64,000 nucleotides of DNA, from positions 62,001 through 126,000 of the forward strand of contig JAEWCZ010000032.1 in assembly GCA_023390335.1 (NCBI GenBank), given 5' to 3'. A program made the position numbers and the translations under genes. This stretch comes from Bacillota bacterium (lineage in GTDB: Bacteria > Bacillota > Clostridia > Acetivibrionales > DSM-1351). Below the pieces are notes generated by a model, which was given only the letters and a program-made list of their open reading frames with translations, ran no database searches and was not told the DNA's origin. Positions within the stretch are counted from its first letter, which is position 1; each line of letters begins with the position of its first letter. Below are positions 8,773 to 18,305 of the stretch, piece by piece.

Positions 8773-9606
8773 ATGTCTACAAAAAAAGCACTAAAGTGGG
8801 TTGTGTTCTGGATTGGATTGGCTTTAGTATTTAATGCAGGAATATACTTATTTATGGGCAAGGAACCGGCACTGGAGTTTTTGGGCGGCTATGTAATAGA
8901 AAAAAGTTTGAGTATAGACAATCTTTTTCTATTTATAATGGTCTTCAGCAGCTTTGGTATTAAACAAGAATATCAAAGAAGAGTATTAAATTACGGTATA
9001 GCCGGAGCACTGATTCTAAGGCTTATATTTGTTTTACTTGGAGTTACGATTGTTAATATGTTCCATTGGGTGCTCTATGTATTTGGAGCAATTCTCATTA
9101 TCAGCGGAATAAAAATGATTTTTAAGAATGAAGATAGTAATGCAGTAAAAGATAGTAAAATAATTAAAATTCTTGGGAAAATTATTCCGGTTACTGACAA
9201 GATTGAAGGAGATAAATTCTTCGTCAGAAAGAACAAAATTCTATATGCTACCCCTTTGTTTGCTGTTTTGATTTTGATAGAATTTACGGATATTATATTC
9301 GCTGTAGACTCAATACCTGCAATATTTTCTGTAACAACTGATCCATTTATTGTTTATACGTCAAATATATTTGCTATACTAGGGCTCAGGAGCATGTATT
9401 TTGTACTTGGTAATCTGCATGAAAAATTCAAATATGTTAAGTACGGTGTGGCACTGATTCTGGTATTTACGGGAATAAAGCTATCTGTACTAATGTTTGA
9501 CATTAAAATACCTATTGAACTTTCATTGGGAATAATATTCTTTGTGCTCACATCGAGTATTGTGCTTTCAGCTTTATACAGCGGAAGAAAAAAAGAAGTA
9601 AGGTAA
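8773..9606 (+). CDS. TerC-family membrane protein, probable Mn2+ exporter
   Basis: This 277-residue polytopic membrane protein has about eight or nine hydrophobic segments. The TerC signature is clear: EKSLSIDNLFLFIMVF near the N-terminus and LILIEFTDIIFAVDSIPAIFSVTTDPF in the middle, both with the acidic residues that bind metal in this family. It starts at ATG 8773 behind AGGAGG. The riboswitch and terminator immediately upstream, and a strong terminator after its stop, make it a single-gene unit. Export of surplus manganese is inferred from the riboswitch class and from TerC relatives. Confidence 0.93.
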   Translation: MSTKKALKWVVFWIGLALVFNAGIYLFMGKEPALEFLGGYVIEKSLSIDNLFLFIMVFSSFGIKQEYQRRVLNYGIAGALILRLIFVLLGVTIVNMFHWVLYVFGAILIISGIKMIFKNEDSNAVKDSKIIKILGKIIPVTDKIEGDKFFVRKNKILYATPLFAVLILIEFTDIIFAVDSIPAIFSVTTDPFIVYTSNIFAILGLRSMYFVLGNLHEKFKYVKYGVALILVFTGIKLSVLMFDIKIPIELSLGIIFFVLTSSIVLSALYSGRKKEVR

Positions 9607-9620
9607 AAATATAAATAAAA

Positions 9621-9665
9621 AACTGCCACAAAACAATTACAATATTGTTTTGTGGCAGTTTTTTT
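9621..9665 (+). terminator. Intrinsic terminator after the TerC gene
   Basis: A perfect 17-base inverted repeat (9621-9637 with 9644-9660) and a 6-base loop are followed by a T run. It ends the TerC transcript and isolates it from the sensor kinase gene. Confidence 0.93.
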
Positions 9666-9765
9666 ATGACAGTAGATTTACTTACATAACTTGCTTTTAA
9701 TTATAAATTAACATAAAATCATAAATGTAACCTATTTAAATAATTAAGATGGGATGATATTGTCA

Positions 9766-11601
9766 ATGAAAACACTTATAAAAAAGCTTACAAGACTTAG
9801 TCTGGTATGGCAGGTTACTATTGTTTTCTCACTTATTATGATAATTCCTGCAATTGTGATAACCACATCATATTTTGAAATTGTCAGAGATAACCTTTTG
9901 GAGGAAGCAAATAAGAAAGTACAGGAGAATTTAAAAAAGTTGGATAGTAACATAAAATCCAACATAAGTAGCATGAACAGTGCATTGAATCAACTGGTTT
10001 TCAGCCAGGAATTCCAGTATTATTTAAACCCTGAAAATAATTTAAGTACACATGAAAAGAACTATTATGTTTACAGTGTACAAAATGAACTTCTAAATAT
10101 ACGTTATGTATATACCAATAAATTCAACAGACTTGTTATATATTCTTCAAATAAACAGATAGATGAATATTTTGACTGGTCATATCACATAGAAAGATTG
10201 TACGACCGCGATTATTATTCTGAAATTATGCAAACTAACAGTGAGCATATATATGGAAATGTGCGTGTATATGACAGAACTCTGGGTAACCTAGTAAACT
10301 ATGAAGAACTTGAGAATAAAGAAGAATTGGTACTACCTATCTATCAAAAAATATCTGATATTCGTACCAGAAAGTGTATCGGGCTCATAGAAGTGAATAT
10401 GACTATGAGCAAGCTTGTTGGTTCAAGTGAACTTTTAGATCAAGATTCAGAAGTGAAATATCTAATTTTTGATCGCAATCAAAAATTAGTTTTTGCCTCT
10501 GATGATCAAAGCATGAAAGAATTTTCCAATATAAAGTTCCCTGAAAAATCAGGGGCATCGGATATTACAGTGGGTGATGCAGATTATCTTATTGCATATG
10601 ACATGGATAATGCTACAGGATTAACCAGAGCTGCTGTAATGGACAAGAAGAAAATTCTTGCCTCTACTTCAGGAGTAGATACCCTTTTGCTTTTGATTGC
10701 CATTCTAAGTATTGTATTTATCATAGTATTTACCAATGTTGCAGCCAGAATATTCTTCAGAAAGCTCAAAGAGATTGATAAAATGATTACACATATTGAA
10801 TCCGGACGGTTTGATGTACGCATTAAAGTTGATGGTGTTAATGAAATCTCCAGAATATCTGAGAGCTTTAATCATATGGCTGAAAGACTTCAAGGACTGC
10901 TTATTTCAATGGTTCAAAAGGAAAAAGCACAAAAGGAAGCGGAAATACATGCCCTGCAGGCACAGATAAATCCTCATTTTCTCTATAATACCCTGGAAAA
11001 TATGAGAATGCAGTGCGAAATAGACGAATATTATGTAGTGGCAAACGAACTGGCAAATTTGGGAGATTTAATGCGTTACAGCCTGCATTGGGAAAGCCCG
11101 AAAGTAAAGATTAGTGAGGAACTCAATAATATTGAACAGTACATAGAAATTATGAGGATGAGATTTAATAAAAGATTAATCTATCAAATGGAATGTCCTG
11201 AAAATTTACGAAATATTATGATTCCCAAGCTGATTCTTCAGCCACTGGTTGAAAATTGCTTTATACATGGCTTTAAAGATTCCCTTCCACCATGGGAGAT
11301 ATTTGTTAATGTGTTTATGGTGGAAAACAAGCTTATTATAACTGTTGAAGATAATGGAAAAGGAATGGCAATTGAACGTCTTAAAGAAATCTATGAATGC
11401 ATGGCGGAAAATAAAACAATTTACAATAAAACTAAGTCTAAGAACTCAATAGGTATTATTAACGTAAATCAGCGAGTAGGGATGATTTGTCCTACAGGAA
11501 GCGGAATGCACATTGAGAGTGAACAAAATGTCGGAACCAAAATTACTTTAACCATTGTTGTTGAATCAGGTGTTCAAAACGGAGGGGAAGAAAATGTTTA
11601 A
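9766..11601 (+). CDS. YesM-type sensor histidine kinase
   Basis: This membrane sensor of about 611 residues phosphorylates the response regulator encoded next to it. A transmembrane helix near the N-terminus (WQVTIVFSLIMIIPAIVI) and a second near residue 300 enclose an extracellular sensing domain, followed by a HAMP linker. The phospho-accepting block is ALQAQINPHFLYNTLENMR, the form typical of YesM/LytS kinases, and the ATPase domain shows VENCFIHG and EDNGKGM. I prefer ATG 9766 (a GGGATGA site lies 8 bases upstream) over the in-frame ATG 9754. The adjacent sugar ABC genes suggest an extracellular sugar or oligosaccharide signal. Confidence 0.9.
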   Translation: MKTLIKKLTRLSLVWQVTIVFSLIMIIPAIVITTSYFEIVRDNLLEEANKKVQENLKKLDSNIKSNISSMNSALNQLVFSQEFQYYLNPENNLSTHEKNYYVYSVQNELLNIRYVYTNKFNRLVIYSSNKQIDEYFDWSYHIERLYDRDYYSEIMQTNSEHIYGNVRVYDRTLGNLVNYEELENKEELVLPIYQKISDIRTRKCIGLIEVNMTMSKLVGSSELLDQDSEVKYLIFDRNQKLVFASDDQSMKEFSNIKFPEKSGASDITVGDADYLIAYDMDNATGLTRAAVMDKKKILASTSGVDTLLLLIAILSIVFIIVFTNVAARIFFRKLKEIDKMITHIESGRFDVRIKVDGVNEISRISESFNHMAERLQGLLISMVQKEKAQKEAEIHALQAQINPHFLYNTLENMRMQCEIDEYYVVANELANLGDLMRYSLHWESPKVKISEELNNIEQYIEIMRMRFNKRLIYQMECPENLRNIMIPKLILQPLVENCFIHGFKDSLPPWEIFVNVFMVENKLIITVEDNGKGMAIERLKEIYECMAENKTIYNKTKSKNSIGIINVNQRVGMICPTGSGMHIESEQNVGTKITLTIVVESGVQNGGEENV

Positions 11602-13174
11602 AATACTGGTGGCAGATGATGAGGATGTTATACGAAAGGGTATAATTGTAATACTCAAAAGGGAGTTGGCAGATATTGATATTTGCTGCTACGAGGCTGA
11701 AAATGGCATAGAGGCACTTAAACTATGTAAAGAGCATTTACCTCAGCTTGTAATTACTGACATCCGTATGCCCTTCTGTGACGGACTTAATTTAATTAAG
11801 AATATCAAGGAAACAGGGTATTCTCCAACTTTTATCATTCTTTCAGGATACGCAGATTTTGAATATGCAAAGTCCGCTATTAAGTTAGGTGTTAAAGAAT
11901 ATGTACTTAAACCTATTAAAAAGCAGGAATTCGTTTCTATGGTTGAAGGTTATGTAAAAAGCCTGGCCAATGAGAAACAAAGAATTGATGAAAAATTTGT
12001 TCGTGAAAGCGAAAATAGGAAGGTTGTAGAAAATGTAAAACAAAAGCTGCTTAAAAATTTACTGGACGCCACTGATGCCGATGGGGCAAAGAAGTGCCTG
12101 TTTGAGCTTAATAATTTAGGTGTACGCTTTAGTGAAAAGCTTTTATTGTGTGCCATGATTCAATACCAAGTGAATGATGAAAACAAGGACTATATTGATT
12201 TTGCAGTAAAAAACATAGCAGATGAAGTATTAAGCCAAGAAATGGGTGAGGATTTCGTGATTACGATTCAATATGAAGCAGGAAGAATTGTTGCTGTGTT
12301 TGAAGGTCTTAAAAGAGAGGCAATGCTCCTTTCCGCAAAACAGGAACTGAACAAGATCTGTAGCTTAATCCGTAAGTATTTGGTTGTAGATGTTTTTGCC
12401 GGTATAGGAGATGTGGCCTACGGTTCGGTATTATTACATAAAACTTTCAATTTTGCCAATGAGGCTGCTAACTATAAATTGTACCGCAACGGCAGCAATG
12501 TACAATTGTTTTCTGAAATTCCTATGTCAATTAAGCATGAGAAAAGTGACTGGAGTAATGTAGTTCAGTCACTTGAGAAAATTAAAAACGCAGAAATTAT
12601 TAATACTTTCGAAAAACTAATTATGTTACCTCCTTCATTACAGTCTCTGTCAGTTATTGAGCAGAGCTATACACAACTTGTTAAAACAATTGACCGTCTG
12701 CTTTTAAAGTATAACAGCACAAGAACAGAAAGTATTGTTAAACCTCTTCCGTTTTTTGAATTATGGAGTTTTTTACAGCTTAAACAGGAAATAAACAGAT
12801 ATCTTAACCAAGTGCATCAGGTCGCTAATGAGGCAGGTATTGATGTACCCAATAAAAAGCTTATAGTAGATGTATTGCAGTATGTCAGGGAAAATGCCGC
12901 CAGTGATATCAATTTGAATATAGTGGCGGAAAAATTTGATCGCACAGCAGCATATATGAGTGCGTTGTTCAAAAAAGGTACCGGAATGGGCTTTAATGAG
13001 TATATTACAAGTATTCGTATGGCTATCGCAAAACAAATGCTAGCCGATACAAGTATCCCTATCGGTGAGGTAAGCAGTCTTTGTGGTTATGTAAATCCAA
13101 AGTATTTTTCTGTAGTATTCAAAAACACTTTTGGTGTAAGCCCTGTTAGCTTTAGGCAGAATTCTATACATTAA
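11594..13174 (+). CDS. YesN-type response regulator with AraC DNA-binding domain
   Basis: This protein of about 526 residues overlaps the kinase gene by a few bases. The N-terminal receiver domain begins FKILVADDEDVIRKG, carries the phosphorylated Asp in VITDIRMPF and the conserved Lys in YVLKPIKK. The middle 250 residues are a poorly conserved linker typical of YesN proteins. The C-terminal 100 residues are an AraC-type double helix-turn-helix (VAEKFDRTAAYMSALFKKG, then GYVNPKYFSVVFKNTFG). ATG 11594 sits behind GGAGGGG. It most likely activates the sugar transport operon starting at 13398. Confidence 0.93.
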   Translation: MFKILVADDEDVIRKGIIVILKRELADIDICCYEAENGIEALKLCKEHLPQLVITDIRMPFCDGLNLIKNIKETGYSPTFIILSGYADFEYAKSAIKLGVKEYVLKPIKKQEFVSMVEGYVKSLANEKQRIDEKFVRESENRKVVENVKQKLLKNLLDATDADGAKKCLFELNNLGVRFSEKLLLCAMIQYQVNDENKDYIDFAVKNIADEVLSQEMGEDFVITIQYEAGRIVAVFEGLKREAMLLSAKQELNKICSLIRKYLVVDVFAGIGDVAYGSVLLHKTFNFANEAANYKLYRNGSNVQLFSEIPMSIKHEKSDWSNVVQSLEKIKNAEIINTFEKLIMLPPSLQSLSVIEQSYTQLVKTIDRLLLKYNSTRTESIVKPLPFFELWSFLQLKQEINRYLNQVHQVANEAGIDVPNKKLIVDVLQYVRENAASDINLNIVAEKFDRTAAYMSALFKKGTGMGFNEYITSIRMAIAKQMLADTSIPIGEVSSLCGYVNPKYFSVVFKNTFGVSPVSFRQNSIH

Positions 13175-13213
13175 AGGAAATTACAGAGGAAATCACAGAG
13201 AAGATCACTTGTT

Positions 13214-13249
13214 AATACATGAATTTATGATAGTTCATGTATTTTTTAT
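13214..13249 (+). terminator. Intrinsic terminator after the two-component pair
   Basis: A 10-base stem (13214-13223 with 13234-13243) with a 10-base loop is followed by T-rich sequence. It separates the regulator pair from the ABC operon, which must have its own promoter in the following 150 bases. Confidence 0.7.
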
Positions 13250-13397
13250 TGTCAAATCATAAAAAATCAAACTTAATATTAAAATAGTAAACCTTTGAAA
13301 CCATTAATTAGATTATATAATTAAAACATGAAATGCAAGGGGACATAAAACATACAAGAGTAACTTCATAGAGGTTATGGGAAAAGAGGTGTGATTA

Positions 13398-14882
13398 TTG
13401 AGCTTACTTGAAATGAAAGATATCAGCAAGAGTTTTACGGGAGTAAATGTATTGCATGATGTACATTTTAAACTGGAAAAAGGTTCAGTTCATGCCCTTA
13501 TGGGTGAGAATGGAGCCGGTAAATCCACACTCATGAAAATTTTGGCTGGGGTAACAAAGAGTGATAAAGGAAGCATCAGTATCAATGGAAAAGATGTCGA
13601 AATCAATTCGCCTACAGATTCTCAAAATCAGGGAATTGCAATGATTCACCAGGAATTGTCTCCTATTCCGGGAATGACAGTAGCTGAAAATATTTATTTT
13701 GGCCGTGAACCCGGAAAAGGAGGATTTGTTGACTATCGAACGCTGTACAGGCAAACAGAAGAATTATTAAACAGGCTTCATATTAACAATATAAGTCCCA
13801 AAGAAAAGCTTCAGAATCTGCAGGTTGCTGACCAACAGCTTGTGGAAATAGCAAAGGCCATTTCCTTTAATGCTGAGATTATTATTATGGATGAACCTAC
13901 TTCGGCAATTACAGATAAAGAAGTTGATAACCTCTTCATAATAATTGATAACCTTAGAAAAGAAGGAAAGGGAATCATATATATTTCTCATAAAATGGAT
14001 GAGGTTTTCAGGATTTCGGACGAAATTACCGTTCTTAGAGATGGATCATATGTTAATTCCTGGCAGGCTAAAGATATCAATAATGAAATCCTGATAAAAA
14101 ACATGGTTGGGCGAGAGCTCAGCGATATTTATCCTAAGGTTCACGTTCCAATAGGCGAAAAGGTATTGGAAGTACGTAATCTGACACTTCAAAATAAATT
14201 TTCCGACATAAGCTTTGATGTCAGAAAAGGAGAAATTCTCGGTATTGCAGGATTGGTTGGCGCAGGCCGTACTGAAGTAATGCAGGCACTGTTTGGTCTT
14301 AGCCCGGCAGATGAAGGTGAAATAATCTTTGAAGGTAAAAAACTTAACCCCAAGGAGCCTGTAGAAGCAATTAAGAATGGTTTGGCATTTGTTACGGAAG
14401 ACAGAAAAGGCGAAGGACTTGTACCGTATATGAGTGTAGGACACAATATTTCGCTGGCTTCTATGAAGGACTTTGAAAAGAATTGTTTGATTGACATGAA
14501 GTCGGAGGATGAAGTAATTCAGAAACAGATTTCTTCCCTACGTATAAGGACACAAGGAAAAGAGCAGTTAGTATCATCTCTTTCCGGAGGAAACCAACAA
14601 AAGGTTGTTCTTGCAAAATGGCTAATAAAGAAGCCGAAACTGTTAATATTGGACGAGCCTACCCGAGGCATTGATGTAGGTGCAAAATCTGAAATCTATA
14701 AGATAATGTGCGACTTTGTTGCACAGGGGAATTCTATCATAATGATTTCTTCGGAAATGCCTGAAGTTATGGGAATGGCTGACAGGATTATTGTACTCAG
14801 CAATCGTAAATTCGGCGGGGAACTCAGGAGGGAAGATTTTGTACAGGAAAACATTATGAGACTTGCTGTATCTAAAATGTGA
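13398..14882 (+). CDS. Ribose-type sugar ABC transporter ATP-binding protein (tandem ATPase)
   Basis: This 494-residue ATPase has two ABC domains in one chain, as in RbsA/MglA/XylG. The first half has Walker A GENGAGKST and Walker B IIIMDEPTSAIT with ISHKMDEVF. The second half has a degenerate Walker A (GLVGAGRTE), signature LSGGNQQKV and LLILDEPTRGIDVGAKSEIY, the pattern of the CUT2 class for monosaccharides and polyols. The start is TTG 13398 behind AAGAGGTG. It begins an operon of ATPase, permease, binding protein and catabolic enzymes. Confidence 0.93.
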   Translation: MSLLEMKDISKSFTGVNVLHDVHFKLEKGSVHALMGENGAGKSTLMKILAGVTKSDKGSISINGKDVEINSPTDSQNQGIAMIHQELSPIPGMTVAENIYFGREPGKGGFVDYRTLYRQTEELLNRLHINNISPKEKLQNLQVADQQLVEIAKAISFNAEIIIMDEPTSAITDKEVDNLFIIIDNLRKEGKGIIYISHKMDEVFRISDEITVLRDGSYVNSWQAKDINNEILIKNMVGRELSDIYPKVHVPIGEKVLEVRNLTLQNKFSDISFDVRKGEILGIAGLVGAGRTEVMQALFGLSPADEGEIIFEGKKLNPKEPVEAIKNGLAFVTEDRKGEGLVPYMSVGHNISLASMKDFEKNCLIDMKSEDEVIQKQISSLRIRTQGKEQLVSSLSGGNQQKVVLAKWLIKKPKLLILDEPTRGIDVGAKSEIYKIMCDFVAQGNSIIMISSEMPEVMGMADRIIVLSNRKFGGELRREDFVQENIMRLAVSKM

Positions 14883-14898
14883 TAGTGGGGTATGAAAA

Positions 14899-15861
14899 AT
14901 GGAGAATATAAAAAATTACAGAAGAATGACTGCAGGTCAGTTTTTAGAGAAATTTGCAACATTGATTGGACTGTTTTTGGTTATATTAATTTTTGCTTTA
15001 CTAAAACCAAAGTTCCTTGATGTAAACAATGTTTTTAACCTGTTGCGGCAGGCATCCATAAATGGTTTACTTGCCCTCGGAATGACCTTTGTAGTATTAA
15101 CGGGAGGAATTGATCTCTCCGTGGGTTCAATACTGGGTGCATCCGGAATATTTGCGGCGCTGGTTGCCCAAAATCAAAGTATTCCATGGTTTGTAGCAGT
15201 ATTGGCTGGCTTGGGTGTAGGGTTTATACTTGGGAGTTTGAACGGAATAGTAATTTCGTGGCTTAAGGTTCCGGCTTTTGTTGCAACATTGGGTATGTTG
15301 AGCGTCGCCAGAGGAATTACATATCTGGCTAGCAATGCGCAGCCGGTACCGGGGCTAAGTGAAGGATTTCTGAAAATCGGCGGAGGAAATGTTGGAATTA
15401 TACCAATCCCCGTTATTATCCTCGCAGTAGTATTTATTATCTGCAGTGTTCTTATATATAAGGCCAAATACGGAAGATATATTTTTGGTGTAGGCGGAAA
15501 TGCCAAAGCTGCCCGTTTGTCAGGTATTAACGTCAAGAAGATAAAGTGGTCGGCATATATGATAGCAGGCGTTTTGGCAGGACTGGCAGGTGTAGTATTG
15601 ACCTCCCGTGTATCTTCAGGTTTGGCAATGGCTGGACAAAACTATGAGACTGATGCTATTGCGGCTGTTGTAATGGGTGGAACCAGCTTGGCAGGCGGTA
15701 GAGGAAGGTTATGGGGAACTCTCGTAGGTGTTCTAATAATAGCAGCTTTAAATAATGGCTTGGATATGATGGCAGTATCATCCTACTGGCAGTTGATTAT
15801 TAAAGGTTTGATAATTATTGCTGCGGTTATGATGGATAGCTTGAACAGTTCTAACGATTAA
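14899..15861 (+). CDS. Ribose-type sugar ABC transporter permease
   Basis: This 320-residue polytopic membrane protein of the RbsC family has 8-10 hydrophobic segments. It contains FVVLTGGIDLSVGSILGASG and the C-terminal VMGGTSLAGGRGRLWGTLVG, both hallmarks of CUT2 permeases. It starts 16 bases after the ATPase gene and probably acts as a homodimer in the importer. Confidence 0.93.
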   Translation: MENIKNYRRMTAGQFLEKFATLIGLFLVILIFALLKPKFLDVNNVFNLLRQASINGLLALGMTFVVLTGGIDLSVGSILGASGIFAALVAQNQSIPWFVAVLAGLGVGFILGSLNGIVISWLKVPAFVATLGMLSVARGITYLASNAQPVPGLSEGFLKIGGGNVGIIPIPVIILAVVFIICSVLIYKAKYGRYIFGVGGNAKAARLSGINVKKIKWSAYMIAGVLAGLAGVVLTSRVSSGLAMAGQNYETDAIAAVVMGGTSLAGGRGRLWGTLVGVLIIAALNNGLDMMAVSSYWQLIIKGLIIIAAVMMDSLNSSND

Positions 15862-15864
15862 TAT

Positions 15865-15882
15865 CCGTTTTTTAAAAAACGG
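15865..15882 (+). repeat. Small palindrome between permease and binding-protein genes
   Basis: An 18-base perfect palindrome, CCGTTTTTTAAAAAACGG, lies in the short gap before the binding-protein gene. It may be an mRNA-processing or partial-termination element that raises binding-protein output relative to the membrane parts, but the sequence alone cannot show this. Confidence 0.35.
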
Positions 15883-15918
15883 TTTATTATTAAATAAAAA
15901 TTTAAAGGAGAAATAGTT

Positions 15919-16917
15919 ATGAAAACAATGAAAAGACTCGTAGCAATGCTAGTAGCTGCAATAATGCTAATCTCTTTCGCAGCTTGTTCTTCTGACAACG
16001 GTAAAAAATCGGAAGAAACAAAGTCTTCAGGCTCAACTTCGGTAACTGAAACAAGCAAGCCGGCTGACAAAAAAATTGTTGTTGGAATGACGCTGTACAG
16101 TCTTAAAAATGAATTCACAGTCCGCCTTTCAAATGCCGCTAAGAAAAAAGCAGAAGAATTGGGAGTGGAACTCAAGATTTATGATGGTAACTATGATCCA
16201 AACACACAAATAAACCAGGTAGAAACAATGATTTCTGATGGTGTGAATGCTATTATTCTGAATCCTCAGGATGCAAAAGCCTGTGCTGTAGCGGTTGATA
16301 AAGCTGCAGCTGCAAATATACCGGTAATCGGAGTTAACACACGTGTTGACAGCGATAAACTGACCAGCTACGTTGGCTCAAAGGACGTATATGCAGGTGA
16401 ATTGGAAATGCAAGCAATTGCAGATAAGCTCGGAGGAAAGGGCAATATCGTTATACTAGACGGTCCTCTCGGACAATCAGCTCAGCTAGAACGCAGCGAG
16501 GGAATCAACAATGTACTTAAGAAATATCCTGATATTAAGGTGCTGGCAGAAAAAACTGCTAACTGGTCTCGTTCAGAAGCTATGACTGTTATGGAAAACT
16601 GGCTGCAGGCTTTTGACAAGATTGATGCAGTTGTTGCTGAAAATGATGAAATGGCACTGGGAGCAAGAAAGGCAATTGAAGCTAAGAAACTGGATATCCC
16701 AACAATAGGTGTTGATGGGATAACAGATGCTTTGGATGCAGTAGAAAAAGGAACTTTGATTGCATCAATATTCCAGGACGGTGCAGGACAGGGAAGTAAG
16801 GCATTGGAAATTGCTGTTGCAAAAGCTAAAGGCGAAAATGTTGACAAGGAATACTGGATTGAATTTGAACCCGTAACAAAGGACAATGTAGCAGAATTCA
16901 AGAAAAGAGCACAATAA
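15919..16917 (+). CDS. Sugar ABC transporter substrate-binding lipoprotein (RbsB family)
   Basis: This 332-residue protein has a lipoprotein signal: a positively charged start, a hydrophobic stretch and the lipobox SFAAC near residue 25, followed by a Ser/Thr/Lys-rich spacer. The mature part is a periplasmic-binding-protein type I fold with VETMISDGVNAIILNPQDAKA and GNIVILDGPLGQSAQLERSEG, and a C-terminal IASIFQDGAGQG region. It captures the ligand for the importer encoded just upstream. The ligand is not readable from sequence; the enzymes downstream suggest a short polyol or ketose. Confidence 0.93.
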   Translation: MKTMKRLVAMLVAAIMLISFAACSSDNGKKSEETKSSGSTSVTETSKPADKKIVVGMTLYSLKNEFTVRLSNAAKKKAEELGVELKIYDGNYDPNTQINQVETMISDGVNAIILNPQDAKACAVAVDKAAAANIPVIGVNTRVDSDKLTSYVGSKDVYAGELEMQAIADKLGGKGNIVILDGPLGQSAQLERSEGINNVLKKYPDIKVLAEKTANWSRSEAMTVMENWLQAFDKIDAVVAENDEMALGARKAIEAKKLDIPTIGVDGITDALDAVEKGTLIASIFQDGAGQGSKALEIAVAKAKGENVDKEYWIEFEPVTKDNVAEFKKRAQ

Positions 16918-16929
16918 TAAAATTTAATT

Positions 16930-16970
16930 TGATTATAGGAGGGGAGTGAAGCTCCCTTTCCTTATAATCA
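16930..16970 (+). repeat. Strong intercistronic hairpin after the binding-protein gene
   Basis: An inverted repeat (16930-16946 with 16952-16970, loop TGAAG, one bulge) has no T run after it. Such hairpins behind binding-protein genes commonly protect the upstream mRNA from 3' decay and reduce expression of later genes. It separates transport genes from the catabolic genes without necessarily ending the transcript. Confidence 0.7.
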
Positions 16971-17017
16971 GAAATTGTACAAGATAAATAAAGTGTAGCT
17001 AAATGGAGGGTCTAATT

Positions 17018-17785
17018 ATGTTGGAATACTGCGGAGCAGATTTGAATTTCTCGTTGCAAGGCAAAACAGCAATAATCACAGGAGGTGCAGCAGGAATAGG
17101 ACTGGCTACTGCACACTTTTTTACAGGAAAAGGTGTTAATTGTGTTTTAGCAGATCTCAATCCTGAAGCAGATAAAATTGCACATGAGCTGAGTGAAAAT
17201 TGCATAGGTGTTTCCGGTGATATAACAAATGCTGATTACAGACAATCTGTAATAGATGCTGCAGTAAAAAAATTCGGAAGTGTTGATATTCTTGTAAACT
17301 GTGCCGGAATAGTAGCATTGGATAGTGCTGAAAATTTAAATGATAATATGTGGGATAAGACAATAAGCATAAACCTGACAGCTTCCTTCAAGATGGCTCA
17401 GGCGGTTGGTAAATATATGATTGATGCAGGTAAAAAGGGATCTATAGTTAATATGGCATCTCAGGCAGGTGTTATTGCACTTGACAAACATGTTGCCTAC
17501 TGTGCAAGCAAAGGCGGAATTATTGCAATGACAAAGGTAATGGCATATGAATGGGGCAAGTACGGTATCAGAGTGAACGCAGTCTCACCAACGGTAGTGC
17601 TTACCGACTTGGGTAAAAAGGCATGGGAAGGCCCTGTTGGAGATGCCTTTAAGAAGGAAATGCCTTCTGAACGTTTTGCAGAACCTGATGAAATTGCAGG
17701 TACGATAGCATTTCTCTGCAGTGGTGCAGCAGGAATGATTACGGGACACAACCTGCTTATTGATGGAGGCTTTACAATAAAATAA
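17018..17785 (+). CDS. Short-chain dehydrogenase/reductase, probable polyol dehydrogenase
   Basis: This cytoplasmic NAD(P)-dependent oxidoreductase has about 255 residues. The cofactor motif is TGGAAGIG, followed by NCAGIV, the catalytic Ser in VNMASQAG, and Tyr/Lys in YCASKGG. The LADLNPEA stretch with Asp at the end of the second strand favours NAD. ATG 17018 is chosen because GGAGGG lies 8 bases upstream; an earlier in-frame ATG at 17003 lacks a site. In this operon it probably oxidises an imported alditol to a ketose that the DhaK/DhaL kinase then phosphorylates. Confidence 0.9.
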   Translation: MLEYCGADLNFSLQGKTAIITGGAAGIGLATAHFFTGKGVNCVLADLNPEADKIAHELSENCIGVSGDITNADYRQSVIDAAVKKFGSVDILVNCAGIVALDSAENLNDNMWDKTISINLTASFKMAQAVGKYMIDAGKKGSIVNMASQAGVIALDKHVAYCASKGGIIAMTKVMAYEWGKYGIRVNAVSPTVVLTDLGKKAWEGPVGDAFKKEMPSERFAEPDEIAGTIAFLCSGAAGMITGHNLLIDGGFTIK

Positions 17786-17816
17786 AAAATTAAACTACAT
17801 AATAGAGGTGAATAAA

Positions 17817-18275
17817 ATGTCAATAGCTATAGGATGTGATGAAGCAGGATTTCAATTTAAGGAAATAATAAAGAAGCTTTTAATAGAAAAAGGGTTGGAC
17901 GTTGAAGATTTTGGAGTATATAGTACCGACCCTGTACTATACCCTGATATTGCTGTTGCCGTTGCAAGGTCAGTAGCGGAAGGAAAACATGAAAGAGGAA
18001 TTTTGATTTGCGGAACGGGTATAGGAATGGCCATTGCTGCCAATAAAGTTCCCGGAATCAGAGCAGCTGTTTGTCACGATTCTTTCTCAACTGAACGTTC
18101 CAGAAAGAGCAATAATGCGCAAATTATGACCCTTGGTGCACGTGTAATAGGAATAGAGCTTGCAAAGCAGCTGGTCAATTTGTGGTTGGGGTGTGAATTT
18201 GACGGCGGTGGTTCAGAGGCAAAAGTAAATAAAATATCAGAATATGAAAATGAATTTTATAAAAGCTGCAGATAA
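17817..18275 (+). CDS. RpiB/LacAB-family sugar-phosphate isomerase
   Basis: This 152-residue isomerase has the family core GILICGTGIGMAIAANK with the catalytic Cys, and CHDSFSTERSRKSNNAQIM with the phosphate-binding Arg. Members interconvert ribose-5-P/ribulose-5-P, or galactose-6-P/tagatose-6-P, and some act on erythrulose/erythrose 4-phosphates. Its place between an SDR and a DhaK-type kinase fits the last option (inference). The start is ATG 17817 behind AGAGGTG. Confidence 0.9.
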   Translation: MSIAIGCDEAGFQFKEIIKKLLIEKGLDVEDFGVYSTDPVLYPDIAVAVARSVAEGKHERGILICGTGIGMAIAANKVPGIRAAVCHDSFSTERSRKSNNAQIMTLGARVIGIELAKQLVNLWLGCEFDGGGSEAKVNKISEYENEFYKSCR

Positions 18276-18305
18276 ATCATATTAAATGAAAAGGGGGATT
18301 TTAAT